64,000 bases of DNA from Thermodesulfobium acidiphilum (GCF_003057965.1 NZ_CP020921.1:1375001-1439000); one strand, 5' to 3'; shown: positions 18,935 to 30,498, counted from the stretch's first letter. Numbers and translations are program-made. Notes: generated from the letters alone by a model not told the origin.

Positions 18935-19132
18935 TTATTCTTCCGCCTTTTCTGCTTTGGTTGTAAGAACAACCCTACCTCTATATGTTCCACACTTAGA
19001 ACATGCCCTATGCGAAAGTGTTGGAGCTCCGCAATGAGGGCAAGTAATAATATTTGGCATATCACCTTCTATGATATACGGCCTTCTTGTATTTTGACGC
19101 ATTTTAGAACGACGTTTTTTTGGTACTCCCAC
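18935..19132 (-). CDS. rpmF: Large ribosomal subunit protein bL32
   Basis: This basic 65-residue protein starts GVPKKRRSK and carries two CxxC zinc-knuckle pairs (CPHC, CSKC). It is therefore the zinc-binding form of L32. The start is GTG at 19132, 9 bases after AGGAGG. It overlaps the upstream DUF177 gene by 29 bases, and the DUF177-rpmF-plsX order is the classical one. Confidence 0.95.
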   Translation of the reverse strand: MGVPKKRRSKMRQNTRRPYIIEGDMPNIITCPHCGAPTLSHRACSKCGTYRGRVVLTTKAEKAEE

Positions 19133-19529
19133 TAATATTAACCTCCTTAATATCTTCTCTACAAAGAACGCAAACGGGTTTCATTGGAAACCACAACAAA
19201 AATTCTTGCCTCAACAATTCCGAAAGATCAATTTCCTTACCATGAATTGCAAATTGATCTTCATTAGGCTTACCCTTAACAAATTCATCGTTTAACTCAA
19301 ACTCAATCCTCTGCTTAAACTTATTAAGACAGATTGCACACTCCATCACAAGCGTTCCCTTAATTTTGCCCTGTACCAGTATAGCCTTTCCTACATTCGT
19401 CAAAGTCAAATCAAAATCAATTGGTGAACAAAATTCAAGAGAGGGCTCATCAAATTGAGCAGCTTCTTGAGTCTTAATCCTGATACTGCTTCCCACATCA
19501 TCAAGGATTTGCGAGACATCTACTCTCAT
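19104..19529 (-). CDS. DUF177/YceD family protein
   Basis: This 141-residue protein has the conserved CAICLNKFKQRIE centre and a second cysteine pair (CVLC), typical of the YceD/DUF177 family. The family is almost always encoded just before rpmF and has been linked to 23S rRNA processing or metabolism. It is the first gene of the lipid cluster, downstream of a consensus promoter. Its end overlaps rpmF by 29 bases. Confidence 0.85.
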   Translation of the reverse strand: MRVDVSQILDDVGSSIRIKTQEAAQFDEPSLEFCSPIDFDLTLTNVGKAILVQGKIKGTLVMECAICLNKFKQRIEFELNDEFVKGKPNEDQFAIHGKEIDLSELLRQEFLLWFPMKPVCVLCREDIKEVNISGSTKKTSF

Positions 19530-19556
19530 CTGAAACCCTACCTTTCAAACGAAGCT

Positions 19557-19585
19557 ATTATAAAAATCCTTTTAAAAATTGTCAA
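19557..19585 (-). promoter_or_regulatory. Perfect consensus sigma-70 promoter of the rpmF-fab operon
   Basis: On the minus strand TTGACA (19585-19580) and TATAAT (19562-19557) are spaced by exactly 17 bases. The predicted start near 19550 gives a short leader before ATG 19529. The -35 region follows directly on three tandem TTTGA-type heptamers that overlap the end of the MOSC gene. Confidence 0.8.
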
Positions 19586-19588
19586 ACA

Positions 19589-20038
19589 TCAAATATCAAA
19601 ATCTACAATATCACCTATGCAAACCTTGCCACCTTTTAAAACCTTACAAAATACGCCCTCTTTTAACATTTGATTATAGGGTCTATTAAACTGCAAATAC
19701 CTAGACTTTTCAAGATGTTCATTTGGGCCCTTGCCTATCTCAACTATTTGTAACACAACCTCTTTTCCAACTTTAAATTTAGTGCCTACGCTCATCTTAT
19801 ATACATCTATTCCCTCAACTGTAATATTATCAGCATAATCACCTGGTTTCAAGTTAAGTTCTTTCGCAATCCCTTTCGAATAGGTAGACAAACTTGAAAC
19901 ACTAACTTGTCTTTGTGAAAGACCGGCATGTGCATCTCCAACTGCTCCATAATTTTCGATAAGTTCAATGCATTGAACGCTGTTTTTTGGAACTCCTCTC
20001 TCAGTTGAGATAGCACAGTTTACAACTTTGCCTTTCAA
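19589..20038 (-). CDS. MOSC domain-containing protein
   Basis: This is a stand-alone MOSC domain of 149 residues. It opens with AISTERGVPKNSV and has the family hallmarks GDAHAG, RQVS and the glycine-rich region around ITVEG and VGTKFKVG. MOSC domains are linked to molybdenum-cofactor sulfuration, and short bacterial versions often occur with molybdenum cofactor biosynthesis genes. The usual conserved cysteine is not obvious. Its stop lies 3 bases from the lipid-operon promoter, which it partly overlaps upstream. No other molybdopterin genes are close. Confidence 0.82.
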   Translation of the reverse strand: MKGKVVNCAISTERGVPKNSVQCIELIENYGAVGDAHAGLSQRQVSVSSLSTYSKGIAKELNLKPGDYADNITVEGIDVYKMSVGTKFKVGKEVVLQIVEIGKGPNEHLEKSRYLQFNRPYNQMLKEGVFCKVLKGGKVCIGDIVDFDI

Positions 20039-20205
20039 AATTTCCTCCTGGCAATTTAAGTATTTATTTGTAGCTTGCTCTTAATTATTTTTGTTACTTT
20101 TATTCTACTACAAAATATTTATTTTTTTTTGAAAACTGAAAATAATTATATTACTAGTATAATTAGTATGTTAGAAACAAAATATTTATTTTACGGAGGA
20201 TATCT

Positions 20206-21474
20206 TTGCAACAGACAGGATATATATTTATTTTTCTCGTAATAATAGTAAATTTGTTTGGAGTCTTTTTAGAATTTTTAAATCTCAAGAACATTAACAT
20301 AAACAATTTAGAAAAAATTAAAAAAATATTCCCTGTTGAAAACCCGGTACTCCTAATAAAATACCAAAAATCTAAAATAGCCACTCAAATAATTAAAGGA
20401 ACTATAGAAATTCTTATATTTTTTTATTTATTTGCATTAAACATTATCCAATCAATATCTGCAGAAATTTATAAGTTCCAAACATTTGAATTTGTAAAAG
20501 CTTTTTTATTATTTATTTCTTTTTATGCCATATTTAAAGTAGTAGATCTTCCCTTTGTTATTATTGACACCTTCTATATTGAAAAATTTTTCGGCTTTAG
20601 CAAAATAACAAAAAGATTATTTTTGAAAGATATGTGTTTACAGACAATTTTAGGAATAATTTTACTTTTTGTGATCTCATTCATAATAATAAATTTTATA
20701 TATATATCAGGACCAATTTGGTGGATATTATCGTCTTGTTTTCTTATATTGTTAAGTTTCCTTATTCTATATATTTATCCAATATTTATTGCTCCGATGT
20801 TTAACAAGTTTACACCTCTATCAGATATAGAATTGGAATCAAAAATAAAGGATATTTTAGAAAAAACAGGATTTTCTCTTGAAAACGTCTTTATAATGGA
20901 CGCTTCAAAGAGATCAACTCACTCAAATGCTTATTTTACAGGTTTTGGAAAGAAAAAAAGATTAGTCTTGTTTGATACGTTTCTTAAAAATCACAATCAC
21001 TCTGAAATAATATCGGTTCTTTCTCATGAACTAGGGCACTTTAAACATAATCATATTTTTAAAATGTTTTTGCTAAATGCTTTAGTTATAATTTTAGCTA
21101 TGTTTATCAGCGAAAAATTACTTCAAATGAACTGCATATCTAATATTTTTGGTTTTAACAATTCTTTATATAACAAAATATTTATAATCTTCACAATATT
21201 TTTGCCGCTTGGAAACATAATTTTTAACTTAATATTTATGCCACTACTAAGATTAAACGAATATCAAGCAGATGAATTTGCAATAAAGTTAACCATGGAT
21301 CCAGAAACTTTTAAAAATACTCTCATTAAATTATATAAAGATAATCTGTCCAATCCTATACCCCATCCTCTTTATGTATTTTTTAACTATTCCCATCCGC
21401 CCTTAGTAGATAGAATAAGACACATATTTAACTTTTATGATAGATACAAAGCCAAATGTAGTGAATCTAATTAA
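20206..21474 (+). CDS. M48 family membrane metalloprotease (Ste24/CAAX protease-like)
   Basis: This is a 422-residue integral membrane zinc protease with several hydrophobic segments. The HExxH zinc site is HELGH near residue 275. The third-ligand region, NEYQADEFAIKL, lies about 80 residues later. The ending HPPLVDRI is typical of Ste24-type M48A proteases. It probably cleaves or quality-controls membrane proteins. The start is TTG at 20206, 6 bases after GGAGG. The 3' end overlaps the convergent old yellow enzyme remnant by 4 bases. Confidence 0.88.
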   Translation: MQQTGYIFIFLVIIVNLFGVFLEFLNLKNININNLEKIKKIFPVENPVLLIKYQKSKIATQIIKGTIEILIFFYLFALNIIQSISAEIYKFQTFEFVKAFLLFISFYAIFKVVDLPFVIIDTFYIEKFFGFSKITKRLFLKDMCLQTILGIILLFVISFIIINFIYISGPIWWILSSCFLILLSFLILYIYPIFIAPMFNKFTPLSDIELESKIKDILEKTGFSLENVFIMDASKRSTHSNAYFTGFGKKKRLVLFDTFLKNHNHSEIISVLSHELGHFKHNHIFKMFLLNALVIILAMFISEKLLQMNCISNIFGFNNSLYNKIFIIFTIFLPLGNIIFNLIFMPLLRLNEYQADEFAIKLTMDPETFKNTLIKLYKDNLSNPIPHPLYVFFNYSHPPLVDRIRHIFNFYDRYKAKCSESN

Positions 21475-21788
21475 TTTAGCTTGGCTCTTAAGTATTGAAC
21501 AGGCCATTCTATATTTTGTTTTAATATCCTTGCTGCATACAGTGGCCAATATGGGTTTCTAAGTAATTCTCTGCCAAGAAGCACAACGTCGGCTTGTTCA
21601 GTACAAAGGATATGTTCAGCTTGATAGGGATCAACGATCATACCCAATAGAACGGGTAGATAGTGTGTAATGTGCCACTCATTAATAATTCCATCAACCG
21701 CACTATATTGACACATTGGCGACATAAAGATCCTGTTTCTAAATTCTAAATCTCTTATTTTGATCCTCGAAAAAAGTTTGTTCTCCAT
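21471..21788 (-). pseudogene. NADH:flavin oxidoreductase (old yellow enzyme) with large in-frame internal deletion
   Basis: The first 40 residues (LFSRIKIRDLEFRNRIFMSP in part, then NEWHITHY) match the N-terminus of YqjM-type old yellow enzymes. The last 60 (GMIVDPYQAEHIL, ADVVLLGRELLRNPYWP) match the C-terminus. The roughly 225 residues between them, including most of the TIM barrel with its histidine/asparagine substrate site and most FMN contacts, are missing. Reading frame is kept across the junction near 21660, so a 105-residue relic may still be made. ATG 21788 has GAGG at 6 bases. Family members are about 340 residues. An active enzyme is very unlikely. Confidence 0.8.
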
Positions 21789-21821
21789 AATAAACCTCAT
21801 AAGTAATAAATTATTTAACTT

Positions 21822-24527
21822 CTATTTTACACCAATTTGCCACCAATTTACTCTATTATTTTTTTGTTGTTTTATTTGATACATTGCAATATCAGCCTTT
21901 CTAATTAATTCTTCTGGCTTGGTTGAATCAATCGGGTAAATTGATGCCCCCAATGACATCTCGATTCTTACACTTTTTCCAGGTATTAATTCATAATCTT
22001 CCTCAACTGCAAGATGTATCCTATTAAAAGCACTCTTTAGTTGATTTAAATATTCTTCATTATTAAGTCCATCTATTAGAACTATAAATTCATCCCCTCC
22101 AATTCTTGCAACTAGATCGCTAGATCTAAGATTTAACCTAAGCCTGTTTGCAAATTCTTTCAGAAGCTTGTCCCCCATACTGTGTCCAAATGTATCGTTT
22201 ACAACTTTGAAATCGTCAAGGTCTATCATGCATACTGCAAACACACTTTTATTTCTTTTCGCCCTTGCTACAAAGTATTGTAAATCTTCCATTAAAGCCC
22301 TTCTATTTAGCAAATTAGTAAGAGGGTCAATTCTTGCTTGATCGTGTAGCTTAATTTCTAAATTAAATCTATCGGTAACGTCAATAAGCGTCCATATAGC
22401 TAATTCTTCGTCCTTTATTTTTACAAGGCAAAACCCTATATCACAGTAAATCTCCTTTTTATTCTGTGTTATCATCTTTATGTTGTTTATAAAAACCTTT
22501 TTATTATCCTTAGTATCAGAATAAAACTTCTTTATTTTTTCATACTCAACTTCAGAAGAAAATAAGATATTCATAGATTTACCCATTAGATCAACAGCCG
22601 AATGATATCCAAAAATACTTAATGCCCTTGAATTTACGTTAATAATATTTTCTTCTTTAGTCATTACAACTCCAGCCAAAGTATTCTCAAGAAGCGCTTC
22701 CTGAATTATCATAAGATTTCGTTCAGTTTGCAAAAGCTCAATCCTCTCAAGACCATTGGAAATATCTCTCACCAAATCTTCCAAAGCCTCTTTTAGTTCT
22801 GAATCGAAATAATTAGGTTCGTCACTTGCTAAAATAAATATAGCATACAACTTCTCATGAAAGTATATTGGCAAACCAGCCCCTGATCTAACGCCTAGAG
22901 CTAATAATTTTTCTTTAATGTTTTTAGACACATCAAATTCTTCATAAGATTGGATATAGACAGGCTTTTTTGTATTCCAAACATAAGACATAAGGTTTTT
23001 GCCTCTGTTCTCATCTAAATTTACGCTAAAATCTATTTGATTTAAAAAGTCAGTGTTTCCTGATTTTGCATAAAAGATTATTTCACCGTTGGGGTTTGGA
23101 CATGCTATATAAGAAAAAAGCATTTTTGTATAATAAAGAGTAAGATCGCATACAGACTGAAAAAGGTCTTTCTCAGATTCTGTGCTTAAAATTATTTTAT
23201 TCACATTTGCTCTGAGAGTGTTGATTATAGATAATTTCTTTAGCTTATTTACATACTCATGTTCTTTCGCCCTTTGCATTTGATACCTTTCTGTAACGTC
23301 AAAAAAGGTCCAGACAGTCACTGAATCCATCAGATTCTCTTCTTCGTTTATAACTCCGCCAGAAATATCACAAATTATATATCCTCCATCAGCTTTTAAA
23401 AGTTTAACGTCTCTTAACTGAGCAGTCTTTTTAGTAGCAAGATCTTCATAAAGCTTTCCTGTCCTTTCAAAATGTTCATTATCAAAATACAGGATCTTTG
23501 AACTTTTCCCAATAAGATCGTTAATATTTTTATATCCAAGCATATTTAAAAATCTTTTGTTAACTGATAAAATTACTCTATTTTTCAATACAACTATTCC
23601 AGCAAGAGTGTGCTCTATCATTGCACTGTTAAAAGCCTGTCCTTTTTCTATTTGGTTCTTCAATACAGAAAATAGCAGTACAGCAAAGCTCATTGCAGAA
23701 GAAAAAACTTCAACATCAAAAATGGGATTGCCTTTCATAAGTAAATAATATGGCCCAAATCCAAATATAGTGGCATAAAACATTAACAAAAATACTAAAG
23801 AAATAAGAAAATAAGTAATAAGAAAGTCGAGGCTAAATACAGACCAAACAGTAGGCAAAATTACAACGAATAATAGCCCTATTCTCATACCATCGTCTAA
23901 ATTTGGCAATATGAAGCAAAGATACCATAAAGTAATAGTTAAAATGATGAGAACAAAAAATTCTACAATATCTTTCTTTGATTTAAATACGTTTACCAAA
24001 TTTCTCCTCTTAATCCACAGCAAATAAAGAAATGGTGTAATAGATATAATAGTAGCAAATTCTGATATAAACCAATTTTCTATAAAATTTAATAAATCAC
24101 TATAAACAATCCTTCCATAAGTTAAAAAGATAAATGAAACACACAAAGATGAAATAAGCGGTTTTATGATACCTAAAAAAATTGCAAAAATTAGAAAATT
24201 TTTAACGTCCTTGAATACATCTCTAAAATCAAATCTAAGTCTTTTCACAATAAGAAGGCTAATCAAAAGCGAAAAAGTATCTATAAAAGCCACAAAAAAT
24301 GAAAAATTTATCCCCCCATTAAAAAACAATAAGCTTGCAAAATATAATCCCGAAAATATGCCAGGAAGAGGATATTCTCTCCATATAAGTACTGAAAAAA
24401 CTGCAAACGCATCTGGTGGCCAGAAAGGCGAAATACCAGGAAAGAATAAAGAGGGAATCCAAGAAAGCAATAGATACCCTAAAAAAATTAGAATATTTAT
24501 TAAAGTAAACCTTTTAATTTTTGACAT
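21822..24527 (-). CDS. Membrane MASE1-PAS-GAF-PAS-GGDEF diguanylate cyclase
   Basis: This is a large signalling protein of about 901 residues. Residues 1-290 are a multi-span MASE1-like sensor (ISPFWPPDAFAVF near the start). A PAS domain follows (AMIEHTLAGIVVLKN), then a GAF-like domain (about 440-600), a second PAS (QEALLENTLAGVVMTKE), and a C-terminal GGDEF domain. The GGDEF motif is intact, so it should make cyclic di-GMP. An RSSD I-site lies five residues before it and could give product inhibition. No EAL domain is present. ATG 24527 is preceded by GAGG at only 3 bases; a TTG eight codons upstream is the alternative. Its signal is unknown. Confidence 0.87.
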   Translation of the reverse strand: MSKIKRFTLINILIFLGYLLLSWIPSLFFPGISPFWPPDAFAVFSVLIWREYPLPGIFSGLYFASLLFFNGGINFSFFVAFIDTFSLLISLLIVKRLRFDFRDVFKDVKNFLIFAIFLGIIKPLISSLCVSFIFLTYGRIVYSDLLNFIENWFISEFATIISITPFLYLLWIKRRNLVNVFKSKKDIVEFFVLIILTITLWYLCFILPNLDDGMRIGLLFVVILPTVWSVFSLDFLITYFLISLVFLLMFYATIFGFGPYYLLMKGNPIFDVEVFSSAMSFAVLLFSVLKNQIEKGQAFNSAMIEHTLAGIVVLKNRVILSVNKRFLNMLGYKNINDLIGKSSKILYFDNEHFERTGKLYEDLATKKTAQLRDVKLLKADGGYIICDISGGVINEEENLMDSVTVWTFFDVTERYQMQRAKEHEYVNKLKKLSIINTLRANVNKIILSTESEKDLFQSVCDLTLYYTKMLFSYIACPNPNGEIIFYAKSGNTDFLNQIDFSVNLDENRGKNLMSYVWNTKKPVYIQSYEEFDVSKNIKEKLLALGVRSGAGLPIYFHEKLYAIFILASDEPNYFDSELKEALEDLVRDISNGLERIELLQTERNLMIIQEALLENTLAGVVMTKEENIINVNSRALSIFGYHSAVDLMGKSMNILFSSEVEYEKIKKFYSDTKDNKKVFINNIKMITQNKKEIYCDIGFCLVKIKDEELAIWTLIDVTDRFNLEIKLHDQARIDPLTNLLNRRALMEDLQYFVARAKRNKSVFAVCMIDLDDFKVVNDTFGHSMGDKLLKEFANRLRLNLRSSDLVARIGGDEFIVLIDGLNNEEYLNQLKSAFNRIHLAVEEDYELIPGKSVRIEMSLGASIYPIDSTKPEELIRKADIAMYQIKQQKNNRVNWWQIGVK

Positions 24528-24595
24528 ATTCCTCAAATTTAGAAAAAACAATGCAAATTCTATACTACCATAAAATTTTTAAAAACATAAAGAAT

Positions 24596-26875
<2,280 letters not shown>

Positions 26876-26930
26876 ATATAAATGATATCAACTTGTAAAA
26901 AGAATAGCAATAATTTGGAAGTCTAAATGC

Positions 26931-27179
26931 CTATCTAATTTTGAAGTTAAATCTTGCTCCTATGACCTGTCCTATTACAGAACCAATTACCAAAAGCGGT
27001 ATAAAGTATACACTTATACCTAGAAAAATTCTTGGTAAGGCTATAAAAGGTATTGGGAGATGAACATATAAAAACCATTTTTTAGAAAACTTATTAACTT
27101 TTGATCTTAACCTACCAAAAGGAACATTTAGTAGTATAGAAAGTACAAACACAATTAAAACGTTATAAGTTTTTTCCAT
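26931..27179 (-). CDS. Small integral membrane protein, function unknown
   Basis: This 82-residue protein has two or three hydrophobic helices. The first, at residues 6-20, is followed by a basic loop (RLRSKVNKFSKKW). Two more hydrophobic stretches lie around 38-75, with a conserved-looking VHLPIPFIALPRIF. A GAAGGTGAT ribosome site lies 5 bases before the ATG. No catalytic motif is visible. Similar short hypothetical membrane proteins are widespread in anaerobes, but I cannot name the family. It follows the amino acid permease gene on the same strand, with a hairpin in between. Confidence 0.55.
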   Translation of the reverse strand: MEKTYNVLIVFVLSILLNVPFGRLRSKVNKFSKKWFLYVHLPIPFIALPRIFLGISVYFIPLLVIGSVIGQVIGARFNFKIR

Positions 27180-27195
27180 ATAATCACCTTCTGAA

Positions 27196-27227
27196 TTACT
27201 GAGGGCGCTTATAAGCGCCCTCAGTAA
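27196..27227. terminator. Perfect 32-bp palindrome, hairpin after the permease gene
   Basis: Positions 27196-27211 and 27212-27227 are exact reverse complements with a GC-rich GAGGGCGC core. It lies between the permease stop (27258) and the start of the small membrane protein (27179). The minus-strand side lacks a clear T-run, so it may be a terminator, an mRNA-end stabiliser, or an attenuator for the small gene. Confidence 0.65.
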
Positions 27228-27257
27228 TAATAATTTTAATTATTATATATTATTTAA

Positions 27258-28856
27258 CTACTTTGCTACAAATTTCGATACTTCATCTCCTCTTTCTTCT
27301 ACAATCTCCTTAATATCATCAGTGTAATGCGCACTATTTACTGCCCAGAAGAAGAAAATTATTGATACAGCAATCAATATAAGCTGATCAAACGGATATT
27401 CTATAATACCAAGTCCCTCAAAGTGCTTGCTTCCAATGTAGCTCATAAGAGCGATAAAAAGCATATAGAATATAAGCCAAATTCCTGATTTTACATTTTT
27501 ACCAAGGTCTTTCTTCAATTCATCTCTAGTAGCCACAAAGTAGAAATAGAGTAAAAAAGCTATTAAGTCTACAGCAATTAAAACAGAAACGTTTGACCAT
27601 CCGCTCCAGTCTATGAGAAGTGTGCATACAATAAATGCTATTAAAGATATAAGAGTTATTGGTTCAGCTTTAAATGGCCTATAAAGATTTGGAGCAAATT
27701 TTCTAAGACTCACTACGCTTACAGGACCAATCATGTAAGTCAATACAATTGCATTCGAAACGACACCCACCAATTTGTTCCATGACGGGAAGGGAGCAGT
27801 CCAGATTAGAGCAAGTATCAAACTCAGCCAGAGGGCATATCTTGGAACGCCAGTCTTTTCATCAACTTTTACAAATATTTTCCAGAAAATACCGTTTAAA
27901 GATTGAGCATTTATAATCCTTGAGGTTGAAGTCATATAAATTAGACCGGTACCAGAAGGAGATATTACAGCGTCAGCAAATACTATAGTAGCCAGCCAAT
28001 GAATATTCAACAATAGCAATATTTCAGCAAAAGGTGACCTAAAGTTAATATGCCCCCAACCCTTTGCAATTTCTTGAGGAGGCAAAGATCCTACAAAAGT
28101 CAGCTGCAAACAAACATACAATACTATCGCTAATCCCACAGCTAAAGCTACCGCCAAAGGAACATCCTTCGTTGGATTTTTCGCCTCACCTGCAAGGTTT
28201 ACAGCCTGTCTAAATCCCAGGTATGCAAAAATAATGCCTCCGCTTGATACCGCAGCCAGGATAGCAGGAAAACCAAATGGAGCAAAGCCACCATACTGAG
28301 TAAGGTTCATCGGATTAAAAACAGTAAACAAAACCAAAACCGTTGCAGTCGGAGTAAAAAATTTAAATATCGTAACAATTGTATTAGTTTTGCCAGCAAT
28401 TCTTATGCTCCAATAATTTAGCAAAAAATAAATTACTATTATGCCCATCGTAAAAATCCAACCTATAAATGTTACCTGATGGTTATTGTATAAAAATGGT
28501 AGATAAGAACTTGCAAATTGAACTGTCGCAAGAGCTTCAATAGCTATAACTGAAGAGTCGCCTATAATCAGTGCGACAGCTAAAGCATAGCTGACAAAAT
28601 TTCCGTGAGTATATTGTGGATATCGGATCAAAGAACCTGATTCTGGAAGCATTCCTGAAAGTTCAGCATAAACGAGAGCAATGAAAAATACACATATCCC
28701 GCCAATAACCCAGGCAAAAACTGCAGCAGGTCCAGCAAGATTAGCTGCTTTTTGGGAAGCAAAGAGCCAGCCAGAACCAACTATTCCGCCAAGACCTAAC
28801 ATTGTTAGATCTAGAAGATTTAGCTCCTTTTTTAGTTTCGATTTCAAAACCTTCAT
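27258..28856 (-). CDS. APC superfamily amino acid permease
   Basis: This 532-residue protein has 12-14 hydrophobic segments. The APC-family first helix motif is present (GLGGIVGSGWLF, residues 18-29), with unwound-helix glycines. Later come GFRQAVNLAGEAKNP and ISPSGTGLIYMTSTSR, consensus features of amino acid/polyamine antiporters and symporters. It sits in the cytoplasmic membrane and imports or exchanges amino acids; the substrate is unknown. The ATG at 28856 directly touches AGGAG. The TTG three codons later (28847) has better spacing (9 bases) and may be the true start. It is the single gene of its transcript or paired with the small membrane protein downstream. Confidence 0.85.
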   Translation of the reverse strand: MKVLKSKLKKELNLLDLTMLGLGGIVGSGWLFASQKAANLAGPAAVFAWVIGGICVFFIALVYAELSGMLPESGSLIRYPQYTHGNFVSYALAVALIIGDSSVIAIEALATVQFASSYLPFLYNNHQVTFIGWIFTMGIIVIYFLLNYWSIRIAGKTNTIVTIFKFFTPTATVLVLFTVFNPMNLTQYGGFAPFGFPAILAAVSSGGIIFAYLGFRQAVNLAGEAKNPTKDVPLAVALAVGLAIVLYVCLQLTFVGSLPPQEIAKGWGHINFRSPFAEILLLLNIHWLATIVFADAVISPSGTGLIYMTSTSRIINAQSLNGIFWKIFVKVDEKTGVPRYALWLSLILALIWTAPFPSWNKLVGVVSNAIVLTYMIGPVSVVSLRKFAPNLYRPFKAEPITLISLIAFIVCTLLIDWSGWSNVSVLIAVDLIAFLLYFYFVATRDELKKDLGKNVKSGIWLIFYMLFIALMSYIGSKHFEGLGIIEYPFDQLILIAVSIIFFFWAVNSAHYTDDIKEIVEERGDEVSKFVAK

Positions 28857-29029
28857 CTCCTTTTACTAAGATTCATACTATAGATCTAACTTAATCTTTA
28901 AGAAAAGTTTTTCTTTTTCCTAAAGACTAAGTCCTTAAAGCCAGAGATATCTTCCCTCCTTTCTTAAGAACTCTTTCTATAGAACCTAATTGTCCAAGAA
29001 ACAAAATTCTTTAATTTGCTTTATAATTT

Positions 29030-29062
29030 TTTCCAGGTGAGAATATTAAACTCACCTGGAAA
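29030..29062. terminator. Hairpin with 12-bp perfect arms downstream of the MFS gene
   Basis: Arms 29030-29041 and 29051-29062 are exact complements around a 9-base loop. It begins 11 bases after the MFS stop on the minus strand. The T-rich side lies on the plus strand, so it is a plausible but not classical terminator for the minus-strand gene. Confidence 0.6.
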
Positions 29063-29072
29063 TTTATTGTTT

Positions 29073-30365
29073 TTAGGCCTGAAATTTTTCTCTATCCGGA
29101 TGGTGAAACAAGAGTACACCAAGTACCGATGTAAGATTAAGAAAGAGCAAAAATCCAAAAGCACCTGCAAAAGAACCTGTAACTTGAACAATCAAACCCG
29201 TCAAAGTAGATGCAATAAGCCCTGCCACAGCAAATCCAAAGTCCATTATGCCAAGCGCCGTTCCAGATCTTTGTCTAATAACATCAATGTTTGTAGCATA
29301 ATAATTTGGATTTGCAGCCATACCCAGGCCAACAGCCAAAGCAATAAATATCATTGCAATGTTTACGTCATGATAAAGTATAATGGGAATAAGACTTAAA
29401 CCACTTAAAAGCTGGCTTATCCAGATCGGATGTGAGCGAGCTTTCCTTAAGCTTTTTGTAGCTGCAAAAATTCTGTCACAAAGTCTACCGTCAAGAAATA
29501 GCAAAATCGTAGCCAACGCCCAGGGTAAAACAGTAAACAAACCAATTTTCATAACATTCATATGATAAGTTTTATCCAAAAATGTCGGTAACCATCCCAT
29601 AAAGAAAAACAAATTATAACCAAACACAAAAAATGCCCAATCATTAGATAAAAGTGTAGGATTGGTGAGCAAAAATTTCCAAAGACCTTTTGGTACATTA
29701 GTGTGTTCACGTCTAATCTCATGACTTGTTCTGTTTCTATCAACATTAGCTTCTTCTCTAATATAAGCTAGCTCTTCATCGTTTACAAATTTTGACCTTT
29801 CTGGAAAGTTTCTAAAGAAATAAAGCCAGACGGGTGCCCAAATCATACCCACAATACCAAGGATCATAAACATAACCTGCCAACCAAATAATGTTGAAAG
29901 GGATGTAACAATAGGACCACCTATCATCAATGCAAAGGGAACAGCAACCAAACCATTTGCTAAGGCAGTAGATCTTTCTTTTAACGGTAACCAATCGCCC
30001 ACTACCCTATTCATGGCAGGAAAATTTGGACCTTCAGCCAAACCAAGAATTAGTCTCACAGTAAAAAGGTATGCTAATCCTGTCGCAAAAGCTGTTGAGA
30101 ATATGCTCGCTGACCAAATTAGCGCCCCCCAAAACCAAACTTTTCTAGCACCCCAATTGTCAACAAGTAAACCTCCCACAAAAACCATCAAAGCGTACCC
30201 AATATTAAAAGCTCCTAAAGTTAGACCGATGTCCTCTGGACTCAAATGAAATAATTTACTTAAAATCGGCATTGCAAATGCAATTGCACTTCTGTCTACA
30301 TAGTTAATAACAGTAATAAAAAAGACTAAACCTATAATAACCCACCTGAAATTTGTTTTGCTCAT
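29073..30365 (-). CDS. MFS transporter, anion:cation symporter (ACS)-like
   Basis: The 430-residue protein has 12 predicted membrane helices. The family loop motif after helix 2 appears as GGLLVDNWGARKV. The helix 4 region RLILGLAEGPNFPAMNRVVGDW is strongly reminiscent of ACS-family organic anion symporters for sugar acids, tartrate and phthalate-like compounds. It likely imports an organic anion with protons or sodium. It is a single gene with a long leader; an unusual palindrome lies at its promoter, about 100 bases upstream. The substrate is not predictable. Regulation by a dimeric repressor at the palindrome is an inference. Confidence 0.85.
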   Translation of the reverse strand: MSKTNFRWVIIGLVFFITVINYVDRSAIAFAMPILSKLFHLSPEDIGLTLGAFNIGYALMVFVGGLLVDNWGARKVWFWGALIWSASIFSTAFATGLAYLFTVRLILGLAEGPNFPAMNRVVGDWLPLKERSTALANGLVAVPFALMIGGPIVTSLSTLFGWQVMFMILGIVGMIWAPVWLYFFRNFPERSKFVNDEELAYIREEANVDRNRTSHEIRREHTNVPKGLWKFLLTNPTLLSNDWAFFVFGYNLFFFMGWLPTFLDKTYHMNVMKIGLFTVLPWALATILLFLDGRLCDRIFAATKSLRKARSHPIWISQLLSGLSLIPIILYHDVNIAMIFIALAVGLGMAANPNYYATNIDVIRQRSGTALGIMDFGFAVAGLIASTLTGLIVQVTGSFAGAFGFLLFLNLTSVLGVLLFHHPDREKFQA

Positions 30366-30465
30366 TTACTATCCCCCTTAAATTAAAAATAAGACAATAG
30401 AAAACTTAAAAACTTATATATCCTATGTCCTATCCTCCCTTCTATCAGAATTGTCAGCCAGTTTG

Positions 30466-30498
30466 TATAAGTAAGTAAATTACTTACTTATATGTCAA
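30466..30498 (-). promoter_or_regulatory. 27-bp perfect palindromic operator abutting a TTGACA -35 element
   Basis: Positions 30466-30478 and 30480-30492 are exact reverse complements around one central base, built from TAAGTAAGTAA arms. On the minus strand a perfect TTGACA (30498-30493) directly precedes it. The dyad therefore occupies the spacer and -10 region of a promoter reading towards the MFS gene. This is a typical position for a TetR-type repressor; which one is unknown. Confidence 0.6.

Noticed and set aside
20129..20163. TTGAAA/TATAAT promoter for the M48 protease gene
   Set aside because: Spacing is 23 bases, too long for a standard promoter.
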